Source: Arhodomonas sp052060015 (GTDB lineage: Bacteria; Pseudomonadota; Gammaproteobacteria; Nitrococcales; Nitrococcaceae). Taken from it: 64,000 nucleotides of DNA. The notes below the pieces were generated by a model. It was not told the DNA's origin and ran no database searches. It saw only the letters and a program-made list of their open reading frames with translations. Below, one piece after another: positions 1-9,824 of the stretch. The translations under genes and the position numbers were made by a program. The number at the start of each line of letters is the position of its first letter. Within the stretch, counting starts at the first letter, position 1. The stretch lies in the NCBI RefSeq assembly GCF_052060015.1, contig NZ_JBPODZ010000008.1, forward strand, positions 66,836 through 130,835, given 5' to 3'.

Positions 1-662
1 TCAAGGCGCGGGTGGAGCAGTGCGCGGAAGTCTGCGGCAGCCGCATCGTGCTGCCGCTGGATGTCACCCGGGATGAAGAGATCGAGGCGGTGCTCGCCGA
101 GCTGGAACGCCAGTGGGACGGTCTCGACATCGTGGTCCACGCCGTGGGCTTCGCCCCCCGCGAGGAGCTCGAGGGCTCATTCGTGGACAATACCACCCGC
201 GGTGGCTTCCAAATGGCCCAGGACATCTCCGCCTACAGCTTCGTCGCCCTGGCCAAGGCAGCGCGGCCGATGATGAAGGGCCGCGGGGGCTCGTTGCTGA
301 CCCTGACCTACCTCGGCGGCGAGCGGGCCCTACCCAACTACAATGTCATGGGGCCGGCCAAGGCGGCCTTGGAGGCCTGCGTACGCTACATGGCCTACGA
401 CCTCGGACCGGAGGGCACGCGGGTCAATGCCATATCCGCCGGTCCGATCCGGACCCTCGCCGCCTCGGGGATCGGCAACTTCCGCAAGATGCTCGACTAC
501 AACGCCCAGGCCGCACCACTGCGGCGCAACGTCACCCCGGAGGATGTGGGCAAGGCCGGGGCGTTCCTGTGCTCGGATCTCGCCTCGGGGATCACCGGCG
601 AGGTAGTCCACGTCGACGGGGGCTTCCACGCCGTGGCCCTGTCCGGTGCCGAGTTCGAATAA
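1..662 (+). CDS. fabI: Enoyl-[ACP] reductase (NADH), C-terminal part
   Basis: The gene enters from the left edge, so its start and the N-terminal Rossmann glycine motif are missing; about 220 residues remain in frame from base 3. It reduces trans-2-enoyl-ACP in the last step of type II fatty-acid elongation in the cytoplasm. The FabI catalytic set is visible: a Tyr in TYLGG, then 10 residues later the Tyr of NYNVMGPAK with Lys seven residues after it (bases about 301-363). The C-terminal DVGKAGAFLCSDLASGITGE stretch and VDGGFH cofactor/tetramer region also fit FabI rather than a generic short-chain dehydrogenase. It converges on ppiD, the neighbour found in pseudomonads. Family assignment is firm; only completeness is limited by the window edge. 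Confidence 0.95.
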   Translation, partial: KARVEQCAEVCGSRIVLPLDVTRDEEIEAVLAELERQWDGLDIVVHAVGFAPREELEGSFVDNTTRGGFQMAQDISAYSFVALAKAARPMMKGRGGSLLTLTYLGGERALPNYNVMGPAKAALEACVRYMAYDLGPEGTRVNAISAGPIRTLAASGIGNFRKMLDYNAQAAPLRRNVTPEDVGKAGAFLCSDLASGITGEVVHVDGGFHAVALSGAEFE

Positions 663-674
663 CAACGGCATGGG

Positions 675-698
675 CGCCGGGCCCGATCGGGCCCGGCG
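675..698. terminator. Perfect GC palindrome between convergent fabI and ppiD
   Basis: A 24-base perfect inverted repeat (CGCCGGGCCCGA and its complement) fills the 44-base gap between the stop codons of fabI (+) and ppiD (-). It can fold identically in both transcripts. It has no T-run on either side, so it is either a bidirectional 3'-end stabiliser or a weak terminator. The structure is seen directly; the function is inferred. Confidence 0.5.
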
Positions 699-706
699 GG
701 CCCAGG

Positions 707-2629
707 TCACAGCCGGTCGTCGTAGATGGTGACGTCGGCCTCCGCCCGCAAGGCTTGCACCAGCGCCTGCTCGGCGCTGCGGGCATCGAGCTCACGCAGC
801 CGCATGCGCAGCTCCTCGCGCTCTTCCTCGGGGATATCCGCGAGGCGGCCGTCACGTACCCCACGCAGCAGGATCACCGCATAGTCCCCATTGGACAGCT
901 CCACCCCACGGCGGTTGGTTTCCCCCTCCCCGGGCGGCTCGGTACGGAACACGACCTCGCTGATCTCACTGGGAATGTTCCCGCCGCCGCGGGTCACCCA
1001 GCCGGGCTCGGACCACTCGGCGGCCTCTTCCTCGGCCGCTAACTCCGCGGGCTCCACCCCCCCGGCCAGACGGTCGAGGAGGCCCTCACCAACTTCCCGC
1101 GCCCGCTCGGCGGCGCGCTCGGCCACCAGGCGCTCGCGCACCTGCTCGCGCACCTGCTCAAAGGGCAGGACGGTCGCCGGCCGCTGCTCAGCGACGCGCA
1201 CCACTGCCGCGTGGTTCTCGCCGAGCTCGACGAGATCGCTGTTGAGCCCCTGCTCCAGCACCTCGGCGGAGAACGCCGCCTCCAGTATGGCGTCCCGGGC
1301 GGTGATCTCGCTGTCCGTGCCCGCGCGCGATACCCAGTCCGTGGTTTCCACGGGCAGATCCACGGCCGCCGCTGCCGGCTCTAGGCTACCGGGGTTCTCG
1401 TAGGCCAAGTTCGCCAGCTCGTTACGAAGCGCCACGAATGCCTCCTCGACAGCACGCTCCTCGAGCTCCTGGCGGATCTCGTCGCGGGCCTCCTCGAAGG
1501 GCGTTACCTCTTGGTCCCGCACCTCGGAGATACGAATCAGGTGCCAGCCGAAATCGCTCTCCACCGGCTCACTGATCTGGCCCGGCTGCAGGGCATAGGC
1601 GGCCTCCTCCAACGGCTCCGAGAGGTCACCCCGGGAGATCCAGCCAAGCTCACCGCCCTCTCGTGCCGAGGCAGGATCCTCGGAATACTCTTCGGCCGCC
1701 TCGGCAAAGCCCAGATCGCCACCGGTGATGCGCCGGCGCAGCTCGGCGAGCCGCTGCTCCGCGCTTTGGGTCTGCTCTCCCTCCCCCTCGGTGGAGGGCT
1801 GCAACAGGATGTGTTGGACCCGCCGTTCACCCCCTTTCGTATACTGGGTGTCGCGAAGGGATTCGTAACGCTCGCGGACCTCCGCCTCGCTGATGTCCGC
1901 CCGCTCGGCCAGGGTCTGTGGCGAAAGCTCCACGTAGGCGAGGCGGACCTGGCGGGGGCGTTCCCACGACGACTCGTTGGCCCGGTAATACTCCCGCAGC
2001 GACGCCTCATCCGGCTGGAGCTCGTCGGCGAAGGAGGACGCCGCCACCCGCAGCCAGGCGACATCACGCTGCTGACGCTGGATGGCGATGAAGCGGGCGA
2101 GCTCCGCGTCGGTGACGAACACGGAGCCACTGACGCCGCGTTGGAGCTGGCCGGCCGCGCCCTCACGACGGAGCTGCGCCTCATAGCGCTCGGGCGTAAG
2201 GTTGTTCTGCTGCAACACCGCCCGATAACGCTCCGGCGAAAACTCCCCATCCACCTGGAAGAACGACTGGCCTTGGATGTGTTGGCGCAGGGCCTGGTCG
2301 GTCAGGCGCAGGCCGTGCTCACCGGCAAAGGCATCGAGCACAGCGGTATTGATCAGCTCGTTGAGGGCCTGTCGCCGGAGCTCTCCGCCGCCGAACATGG
2401 AGGGGTCATACTGATCGCCGAGCATTTGCTGCAGACGCTGGCGCTGCTGCTGCACGGCCTGGTCGAGCTGCTGGGAAGTAATCTCCTCGCCCTCGACTTC
2501 GGCGACCGGCGGGTTGGACCCGCCGGTGAAATAGTTGTAGACACCGAACAGGGCGAACGGGACCACGAGGACCGCCACGATGGTGTAGCCGATCCAGCCC
2601 CGGGTGTTGTCACGAATAGACTGCAGCAT
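707..2629 (-). CDS. ppiD: Periplasmic folding chaperone / peptidyl-prolyl isomerase PpiD
   Basis: An inner-membrane-anchored SurA-type chaperone that meets proteins emerging from the Sec translocon. An N-terminal MLQSIRDNTRGW segment is followed by one transmembrane helix (about residues 12-34, VAVLVVPFALFGVYNYF). Then come a SurA_N-like helical domain and one parvulin domain (about 260-365, with QHILLQ, GGELGWISRG and FGWHLIRI). A second, degenerate parvulin-like region lies toward the C terminus. The length of 640 aa is usual for PpiD. The ATG at 2629 is chosen because the family begins MLQ; in-frame TTG (2638) and GTG (2635) codons lie just upstream. It lies after hupB and the tRNA pair, separated from them by a terminator, so it must have its own promoter in 2630-2705. 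Confidence 0.93.
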   Translation of the reverse strand: MLQSIRDNTRGWIGYTIVAVLVVPFALFGVYNYFTGGSNPPVAEVEGEEITSQQLDQAVQQQRQRLQQMLGDQYDPSMFGGGELRRQALNELINTAVLDAFAGEHGLRLTDQALRQHIQGQSFFQVDGEFSPERYRAVLQQNNLTPERYEAQLRREGAAGQLQRGVSGSVFVTDAELARFIAIQRQQRDVAWLRVAASSFADELQPDEASLREYYRANESSWERPRQVRLAYVELSPQTLAERADISEAEVRERYESLRDTQYTKGGERRVQHILLQPSTEGEGEQTQSAEQRLAELRRRITGGDLGFAEAAEEYSEDPASAREGGELGWISRGDLSEPLEEAAYALQPGQISEPVESDFGWHLIRISEVRDQEVTPFEEARDEIRQELEERAVEEAFVALRNELANLAYENPGSLEPAAAAVDLPVETTDWVSRAGTDSEITARDAILEAAFSAEVLEQGLNSDLVELGENHAAVVRVAEQRPATVLPFEQVREQVRERLVAERAAERAREVGEGLLDRLAGGVEPAELAAEEEAAEWSEPGWVTRGGGNIPSEISEVVFRTEPPGEGETNRRGVELSNGDYAVILLRGVRDGRLADIPEEEREELRMRLRELDARSAEQALVQALRAEADVTIYDDRL

Positions 2630-2704
2630 CGTCACCAACCATGCGGACTAGGGTTGTTCACAAAGTCCCCGGGAGACAGGCCGTGTTTTCCGGGGTCCGG
2701 ACAG

Positions 2705-2729
2705 CAAAAAGGCGCCGCGCGGGCGCCTT
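2705..2729 (-). terminator. Rho-independent terminator after tRNA-Val/tRNA-Asp
   Basis: On the minus strand an 8-bp stem (AAGGCGCC / GGCGCCTT) with a 5-base loop is followed by TTTTT. It sits 20 bases beyond the 3' end of tRNA-Asp and ends that transcript before ppiD. Confidence 0.85.
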
Positions 2730-2749
2730 CCGTGTGCTGGGATATTGGA

Positions 2750-2826
2750 TGGCGGAGCGGACGGGACTCGAACCCGCGACCTCCGGCGTGACAGGCCGGC
2801 ATTCTAACCTGCTGAACTACCGCTCC
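2750..2826 (-). tRNA. tRNA-Asp (anticodon GTC)
   Basis: A full cloverleaf on the minus strand: acceptor GGAGCGG pairs with CCGCTCC, the anticodon loop CTGTCAC carries GTC, the T arm contains GTTCGAGTCC, and CCA is encoded. Eight bases separate it from the preceding tRNA-Val, so the two are co-transcribed. Confidence 0.97.
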
Positions 2827-2834
2827 GAGTTTCT

Positions 2835-2910
2835 TGGTGGGTGGTGAGGGGCTCGAACCCCCGACATTCGCCTTGTAAGGGCGACGCTCTCCCAGCTGAG
2901 CTAACCACCC
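2835..2910 (-). tRNA. tRNA-Val (anticodon TAC)
   Basis: Acceptor GGGTGGT pairs with ACCACCC, the anticodon loop TTACAAG carries TAC, and CCA is encoded. The 5' end is only 13 bases past the hupB stop codon. A candidate promoter (-10 TAAACT) overlaps that stop codon. Confidence 0.97.
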
Positions 2911-2923
2911 CAACTGAGGCCCG

Positions 2924-3196
2924 CTAGTTTACCGCATCCTTTAGCGCTTTGCCAGCCTTGAATCCGGGCACCTTGGATGCCGGGATCTTGATGCTCTCAC
3001 CGGTACGCGGATTACGGCCGGTGCGGGCGGCACGCTCGCGCACGGTAAAGGTGCCGAACCCGACCAAGGTCACCTGATCGCCCTTCTTTAGGGCATCGGC
3101 AACCGAATCCGCAAAGGCATCGACGGCGCGGGTGGCCGCCGCCTTGGAGATGTCGGCGGACTGCGCGACGGCTTCGATCAACTCGGACTTATTCAT
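2924..3196 (-). CDS. hupB: DNA-binding protein HU-beta
   Basis: A nucleoid-associated protein that bends DNA as a dimer. At 90 aa it is exactly HU length. It begins MNKSELIEAVAQ, has the GFGTF segment, the RNPRTGESIKIPA arm that inserts in the minor groove, and a closing helix with GFKAGKALKDAV. Its place directly after lon is the usual gammaproteobacterial order. A Shine-Dalgarno-like AAGGGG lies 9 bases before the ATG. tRNA-Val follows after 13 bases with no terminator between. Confidence 0.97.
   Translation of the reverse strand: MNKSELIEAVAQSADISKAAATRAVDAFADSVADALKKGDQVTLVGFGTFTVRERAARTGRNPRTGESIKIPASKVPGFKAGKALKDAVN
2926..2954 (-). promoter_or_regulatory. Candidate tRNA-Val/Asp promoter inside the 3' end of hupB
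   Basis: On the minus strand TGGCAA, 17 bases, then TAAACT. The -10 box overlaps the hupB stop codon, and the predicted start falls about 8 bases before the mature tRNA-Val 5' end. The -35 is weak (3 of 6). The alternative is read-through from hupB. Confidence 0.45.
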
Positions 3197-3267
3197 GGAC
3201 CCAATCCCCTTGGAGTTTCTTATCGGGACATGCCCACCATCCGCGTTCCACGGTCCCTGGCAACCAG

Positions 3268-3297
3268 GGGGGAGGTGAGCAATCCGGCGTTGTGCCT
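3268..3297 (-). other. Inverted repeat in the hupB leader
   Basis: AGGTGAG and CTCACCT face each other around a 16-base loop, within the predicted 5' untranslated leader of hupB (about 100 bases). It could be an mRNA hairpin or a protein-binding dyad. Nothing else explains this part of the 283-base hupB-lon gap. Confidence 0.35.
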
Positions 3298-3304
3298 CAC
3301 CTGC

Positions 3305-3333
3305 ATCCTAGCGTTGCCACCCGGGCGACACAA
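3305..3333 (-). promoter_or_regulatory. hupB promoter (sigma70 type)
   Basis: On the minus strand TTGTGT, exactly 17 bases, then TAGGAT, in the gap between the lon terminator and hupB. The predicted start near 3297 gives a leader of about 100 bases. Confidence 0.6.
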
Positions 3334-3403
3334 CATTGCAGGTGCACAACACGCCACACGGGTCGTCGGGTTTCATCCATCGCGCCTGCCGGGCCGACGA
3401 ATA

Positions 3404-3429
3404 ATGCGGCGGGGCCATCCCCGCCGCAT
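3404..3429 (-). terminator. Terminator after lon
   Basis: A perfect 11-bp inverted repeat (ATGCGGCGGGG and complement) around a 4-base loop, followed on the minus strand by TATTCGT. It lies 50 bases beyond the lon stop codon and separates lon from the hupB promoter. Confidence 0.6.
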
Positions 3430-3479
3430 CGCGGCGCTTTTTATAGCAACGGTGTCGACGCGGTGTCAAACCGCCCCGG

Positions 3480-5933
<2,454 letters not shown>

Positions 5934-6009
5934 AGGATTCGGGTCCTCGTGACTGGTTCGGCGGAGGCCACCGCGGGAATCGGTGGCCCGTAAGACGGCA
6001 CTGCCCGGG

Positions 6010-6038
6010 ATATGGAGCCGGCGGGGGGCGCTTTCAAC
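6010..6038 (-). promoter_or_regulatory. Sigma32 (RpoH) heat-shock promoter of lon
   Basis: On the minus strand GTTGAAA, 14 bases, then CTCCATAT. The RpoH consensus is CTTGAAA, 13-17 bases, CCCCATNT, so one mismatch in each box. It is 77 bases before the lon start codon. Confidence 0.8.
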
Positions 6039-6046
6039 GGATACTC

Positions 6047-6079
6047 AAGGGCCCGGCCGCCGACGGCGACCGGGCCCTT
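6047..6079 (-). terminator. Stem-loop at the end of clpX
   Basis: AAGGGCCCGG and CCGGGCCCTT arms (one base-pair irregularity toward the loop) form a long GC hairpin 26 bases beyond the clpX stop. Only a short T stretch follows on the minus strand, so termination may be partial. The lon heat-shock promoter begins just after it. Confidence 0.55.
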
Positions 6080-6104
6080 TACGGGAGCAACGCCCGAACC
6101 GCCG

Positions 6105-7382
6105 TCAATCCGAGGCGGCAGCGGGCTGCTCGGAGCCGTCGTAGATGATGTACGGCTTGGTCTCGCCGCGGATCACCGCGTCATCGACCACCACCTTGCT
6201 GACGTCGTCCAGGCTCGGTAGGTCGTACATGGTATCCAGGAGCACGTGCTCGATGAGCGTCCGAAGCCCCCGGGCACCGGTCTTACGGGCAATGGCCTTG
6301 CGCGCCACTTCCCGCAGGGCCTCGTCGCGGAACTCCAGCTCCACGCCCTCCATGTCGAACAGCCGCCCGAACTGCTTGACCAGCGAGTTCTTGGGCTCGC
6401 GCAGGATGCGGATCAGGACCTCCTCGTCGAGCTCATCGAGGGTCGCAACCACCGGCATGCGGCCCACGAACTCCGGGATCAGGCCGTAGTTGACCAGATC
6501 CTCGGGCTCGACATCGCGCAGGGTGTCACTAGTGCTCTTGCGCTCGTTCGTGGCCTTGATGTCGGCGGAGAAGCCGATCCCGCCCTTCTCCGAGCGCTGC
6601 TGGATGACCTTCTCCAACCCGGCGAAGGCGCCCCCGCAGATGAACAGGATATTCGCGGTGTTGACCTGCAGGAACTCCTGCTGCGGGTGCTTGCGCCCGC
6701 CCTGGGGCGGCACCGAAGCGGTGGTACCCTCGATGAGCTTGAGCAGCGCCTGCTGCACGCCCTCACCGGATACGTCCCGGGTGATCGACGGGTTGTCCGC
6801 CTTGCGCGAGATCTTGTCGATCTCGTCGATGTAGACGATGCCCTGCTGCGCCTTCTCGACATCGTAGTCGCACTTCTGCAGCAGCTTCTGGATGATGTTC
6901 TCCACGTCCTCACCGACATAGCCGGCCTCGGTGAGGGTGGTGGCATCGGCGATGGTGAACGGCACGTCGAGCATCCGGGCCAACGTCTCGGCAAGTAGCG
7001 TCTTGCCCGAACCCGTGGGCCCAATGAGCAGGATGTTGCTCTTGGATAGCTCCACGTCGCTCTTCGACTGCCCCGCCTCCATGCGCTTGTAGTGGTTGTA
7101 CACCGCGACCGAGAGCACCTTCTTGGCCGGTTCCTGGCCGATGACGTACTCGTCGAGCACCTCCTTGATCTCATGCGGCTTCGGCAGCTTGTTGCCGCCA
7201 CCGGCCGCCTTCTCCTCCATCTCCTCGCGGATGATGTCGTTGCAAAGCTCGACGCACTCGTCGCAGACGAAAACGGACGGGCCAGCGATCAGCTTGCGGA
7301 CCTCGTGCTGACTCTTGCCACAGAAGGAGCAATACAGCAGCTTGCCGTTGTCGTCGCCCCTGCCGTTCTCTCTGTCACTCAT
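6105..7382 (-). CDS. clpX: ClpX, ATPase/unfoldase subunit of ClpXP
   Basis: A hexameric AAA+ unfoldase that feeds tagged substrates to ClpP. At 425 aa it matches the family. The N-terminal zinc-binding domain is intact (CSFCGKSQ near residue 19 and CDECVELC near residue 40). The AAA+ module has Walker A GPTGSGKT, Walker B IVYIDEIDKI, and the ClpP-docking IGF loop as GIGFSADI. Sensor-2 appears in GARGLRTLIE. A second heat-shock promoter (7495-7525) lies in the gap after clpP, so clpX can be transcribed both with and independently of tig-clpP. Order tig-clpP-clpX-lon is conserved. Confidence 0.98.
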   Translation of the reverse strand: MSDRENGRGDDNGKLLYCSFCGKSQHEVRKLIAGPSVFVCDECVELCNDIIREEMEEKAAGGGNKLPKPHEIKEVLDEYVIGQEPAKKVLSVAVYNHYKRMEAGQSKSDVELSKSNILLIGPTGSGKTLLAETLARMLDVPFTIADATTLTEAGYVGEDVENIIQKLLQKCDYDVEKAQQGIVYIDEIDKISRKADNPSITRDVSGEGVQQALLKLIEGTTASVPPQGGRKHPQQEFLQVNTANILFICGGAFAGLEKVIQQRSEKGGIGFSADIKATNERKSTSDTLRDVEPEDLVNYGLIPEFVGRMPVVATLDELDEEVLIRILREPKNSLVKQFGRLFDMEGVELEFRDEALREVARKAIARKTGARGLRTLIEHVLLDTMYDLPSLDDVSKVVVDDAVIRGETKPYIIYDGSEQPAAASD

Positions 7383-7494
7383 TGGTTACCCTCAAGAATG
7401 GGAGCAGTATTCGCTGAAACCTTGCCTGCATTTTAGCAGCCACGCAAGTAAGCGCCGACGGCCGCGCGGCCCGCGGCTACGCCCTATCCGGCTA

Positions 7495-7525
7495 ATATGG
7501 GGGCGGGGAGGGGAGGGTCTTCAAG
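7495..7525 (-). promoter_or_regulatory. Sigma32 (RpoH) heat-shock promoter of clpX
   Basis: On the minus strand CTTGAAG, 16 bases, then CCCCATAT. The -10 is a perfect match to CCCCATNT and the -35 has one mismatch to CTTGAAA. It lies in the clpP-clpX gap, 113 bases before the clpX start. Confidence 0.85.
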
Positions 7526-7528
7526 GGT

Positions 7529-7549
7529 GCCCCGGCGGGTAGCCGGGGC
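7529..7549 (-). terminator. Stem-loop after clpP
   Basis: An 8-bp perfect stem (GCCCCGGC / GCCGGGGC) with a 5-base loop, 8 bases beyond the clpP stop. There is no T-run, so it is probably a partial terminator or 3'-end stabiliser between clpP and the clpX promoter. Confidence 0.45.
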
Positions 7550-7557
7550 GCTACGTC

Positions 7558-8214
7558 TCACTCGCCGGCGCCGCCGAGGCTGGCGCGGTCGCGCAGGGCG
7601 GCGTCGATGATGCCGTACTCCTGGGCCTCTTCCGGAGCCATGAAGTTGTCCCGCTCGGTATCGTGCTGGATGGTCTCCATGTCCTGCCCGGTGTGATGGG
7701 CGAGGATGCGGTTCAACCGCTCACGGGTGTTGAGGATTTCGCGGGCGTGGATGTCCACGTCCGTGGCTTGGCCCTGGAAGCCACCGAGGGGTTGATGGAT
7801 CATCACCCGGGAGTTGGGCAGGGCGAAGCGCTTGCCCGCCGCGCCTGCGGCGAGCAACAGCGAGCCCATGCTCGCCGCCTGGCCGATGCACACGGTGCTG
7901 ACGTCGGGCTTGACGAACTGCATGGTGTCGTAAATCGCCAGGCCCGCAGTGACCACCCCGCCGGGGCTGTTGATGTAGAGGTGGATGTCCTTGTCCGGGT
8001 TCTCGGACTCGAGAAACAGTAGCTGGGCGATCAGCAGGTTGGCCTGGTAGTCCTCCACCGGGCCGACCATGAAAATCACCCGCTCCTTGAGCAGCCGCGA
8101 ATAGATGTCGTAGGCACGCTCGCCGCGGGCAGTCTGCTCGACCACCATCGGCACCAGGCCGGTGTTCTCGATCTCGCTGCGGATCTGGCCCTCGCGCTCA
8201 CTGGTCATGGTCAT
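7558..8214 (-). CDS. clpP: ClpP, proteolytic subunit of ATP-dependent Clp protease
   Basis: A tetradecameric serine peptidase that works with ClpX or ClpA. At 218 aa it has the full family architecture: catalytic Ser in GQAASMGSLLL, His in RVMIHQPLGG, and the catalytic Asp in the later TERDNFMAPEEA region. The N-terminal propeptide includes VPMVVEQTARGER, as in other gammaproteobacterial ClpP. Its ATG overlaps the tig stop codon by four bases (ATGA), so it is translationally coupled to trigger factor. Confidence 0.98.
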   Translation of the reverse strand: MTMTSEREGQIRSEIENTGLVPMVVEQTARGERAYDIYSRLLKERVIFMVGPVEDYQANLLIAQLLFLESENPDKDIHLYINSPGGVVTAGLAIYDTMQFVKPDVSTVCIGQAASMGSLLLAAGAAGKRFALPNSRVMIHQPLGGFQGQATDVDIHAREILNTRERLNRILAHHTGQDMETIQHDTERDNFMAPEEAQEYGIIDAALRDRASLGGAGE

Positions 8215-9539
8215 TCTCCGGCCTCGCCGTCGTCTTCTTCGCTCGCCCGGCCGAGCAGCACGTCCAGGCTCACGGGCTTGTCGGTGACCTGGGCCCGCTC
8301 GGCGATCCAGTCCACCACCTGGTCCTCCATGACCTGTACCTGCAGGCTCTCCATGAGCTGCTGGTTCTGCATGTACGCCTGGATCACCTGATCCGGCTGG
8401 CCGTAGCCCGAGGCGATCTCCTGCAACGCCTCGGACAGGCGGCTGCGGTCGAGTTCGATCTCGTTGGCGCGAACGATCTCGTTGATCAGCAACCCGAGCG
8501 CGACGCGGCGCCGCGCCTCTTCCTCGAACTGCGAGGCGGGCAGGTCCGGCTCCTCGCCCTCGGCACCGTACTGCTGCATGCGCTGCTTCATCTGCTCGCG
8601 CAACTGCTCGATCTCCCGATCGATGAGCACCTGGGGCAGCTCAATGGGGTTACGCTCGATCAGCCCGTCCATGACCTGCTGCTTGACCCGAGCGCGCACG
8701 GCCTGATCGCGCTCGCGCTCGAGGTTCTCGCGCACCCGCTCCCGCAACTCCTCGAGCCCGTTTTCCATACCCATGGCCTTGGCGAACTCGTCATCCGCCT
8801 CGGGCAGCTCCGCCTCCTCGACCTTCTTGACTTTCACCTCGAAGGTAGCGGTCTTACCGGCCACCTTCGGGTCCGGGAACTGCTCGGGGAAGGTGTAGTC
8901 GATGCGCTTGTCTTCACCGGCGCTGACGCCGACGAGCTCCGCCTCGAACTCCGCGGGCATTTGCCCGGAGCCGATCTCCACCGGGACGTCCTCCCCGGTG
9001 TTGCCCTCGAACTCCTCGCCGTCGACGGTGCCATGGAAGTCAATGGTCACCCGGTCGCCATCGGTGGCGGCGCGCTCGACCTCGCTGTACTCCGCCTGCT
9101 GGCGGCGCAGCCGCTCGATCAACGCATCCACATCCGCATCGGTGATGTCGGCGGCGGGGCGCTCGATGGCGATCTCCTCGATACCGGTGACCTCGATGCC
9201 CGGTAGCACCTCGAAGGTGGCCTCGTACTCCAGATCCTTGCCCGCCTCGACCTGCACGGGCTCGATCTCCGGCGCGCCGGCGGGCCGGAGCCCTTCCTGC
9301 TCCAGGGCCTCGCTGTAGGTGCTCTGCACGACCTCATTGAGCACCTCGCCGCGCACCTGATCACCGTACTGCTTCTGCACGATCTTCATCGGCACCTTGC
9401 CCGGGCGGAAGCCATTCATGCGGACACGGCCGCGCAGGTCCTTGAGTCGGCTCTCGACCTCGCTGTCCACGCGCGTCGAGGGCACCTGCACCTTGATGCG
9501 ACGGCCCAGCCCCTCAGTGGTCTCCACGGATACTTGCAT
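8211..9539 (-). CDS. tig: Trigger factor, ribosome-associated chaperone
   Basis: It binds ribosomal protein L23 at the tunnel exit and shields nascent chains. The length is 442 aa. The N-terminal ribosome-binding signature GFRPGKVP is near residue 42. The FKBP-type isomerase domain is about residues 150-245 (GDRVTIDFHGTVDGEEFEG), followed by the helical C-terminal chaperone arms. The ATG at 9539 is set by the family start MQVSVETT and by AGAGGTG 7 bases upstream; the frame stays open further upstream only by running through tRNA-Leu. The tail is strongly acidic (ASEEDDGEAGE). First gene of tig-clpP. Confidence 0.97.
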   Translation of the reverse strand: MQVSVETTEGLGRRIKVQVPSTRVDSEVESRLKDLRGRVRMNGFRPGKVPMKIVQKQYGDQVRGEVLNEVVQSTYSEALEQEGLRPAGAPEIEPVQVEAGKDLEYEATFEVLPGIEVTGIEEIAIERPAADITDADVDALIERLRRQQAEYSEVERAATDGDRVTIDFHGTVDGEEFEGNTGEDVPVEIGSGQMPAEFEAELVGVSAGEDKRIDYTFPEQFPDPKVAGKTATFEVKVKKVEEAELPEADDEFAKAMGMENGLEELRERVRENLERERDQAVRARVKQQVMDGLIERNPIELPQVLIDREIEQLREQMKQRMQQYGAEGEEPDLPASQFEEEARRRVALGLLINEIVRANEIELDRSRLSEALQEIASGYGQPDQVIQAYMQNQQLMESLQVQVMEDQVVDWIAERAQVTDKPVSLDVLLGRASEEDDGEAGE

Positions 9540-9589
9540 CGAATACACCTCTTGCGCGGTGCCCGCCACCGCGCGCCTGTGCCCATGTC

Positions 9590-9677
9590 TGGTGCGAAAG
9601 GCGAGACTCGAACTCGCACGGGGGATTACCCCACTGGGACCTAAACCCAGCGCGTCTACCGGTTCCGCCACTTTCGC
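9590..9677 (-). tRNA. tRNA-Leu (anticodon TAG)
   Basis: A class II tRNA with a long variable arm: acceptor GCGAAAG pairs with CTTTCGC, the anticodon loop TTTAGGT carries TAG, and CCA is encoded. It lies 50 bases upstream of tig on the same strand with no terminator between, so tRNA-Leu and tig may share a transcript. Confidence 0.97.
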
Positions 9678-9691
9678 GATGTTAAACGCGT

Positions 9692-9720
9692 ACTATACCA
9701 ATGCCAGCGCACGACGCTAA
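9692..9720 (-). promoter_or_regulatory. Promoter of tRNA-Leu(TAG)
   Basis: On the minus strand TTAGCG, 17 bases, TATAGT. The -10 is good (5 of 6) and the -35 weak. The predicted start is just ahead of the tRNA. Confidence 0.5.
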
Positions 9721-9735
9721 GTCGCCGCCGTGCCG

Positions 9736-9773
9736 AAAACAAAACGGTCCACGACACGACGCCGCAGACCGTT
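9736..9773 (-). terminator. Terminator after the ABC exporter operon
   Basis: On the minus strand AACGGTC and GACCGTT arms (7 bp, 17-base loop) followed by TTGTTTT, about 50 bases beyond the adaptor gene stop. Confidence 0.65.
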
Positions 9774-9824
9774 CACTCCAGCGCATAAGGCTAGCATCTC
9801 CGGACCCACGGGGCATCCCCGGTT

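Noticed and set aside
1511..2791. 426-codon open frame opposite ppiD
   Set aside because: It ends in the tRNA-Asp gene and has no known domain; shadow of ppiD.
3197..3479. A small gene or ncRNA between hupB and lon
   Set aside because: Promoter, leader repeat and lon terminator account for the stretch; no ribosome site with a plausible frame was seen.
9540..9671. N-terminal extension of trigger factor
   Set aside because: The added residues are encoded by the tRNA-Leu gene; the family start MQVSVE is at 9539 with a ribosome site.
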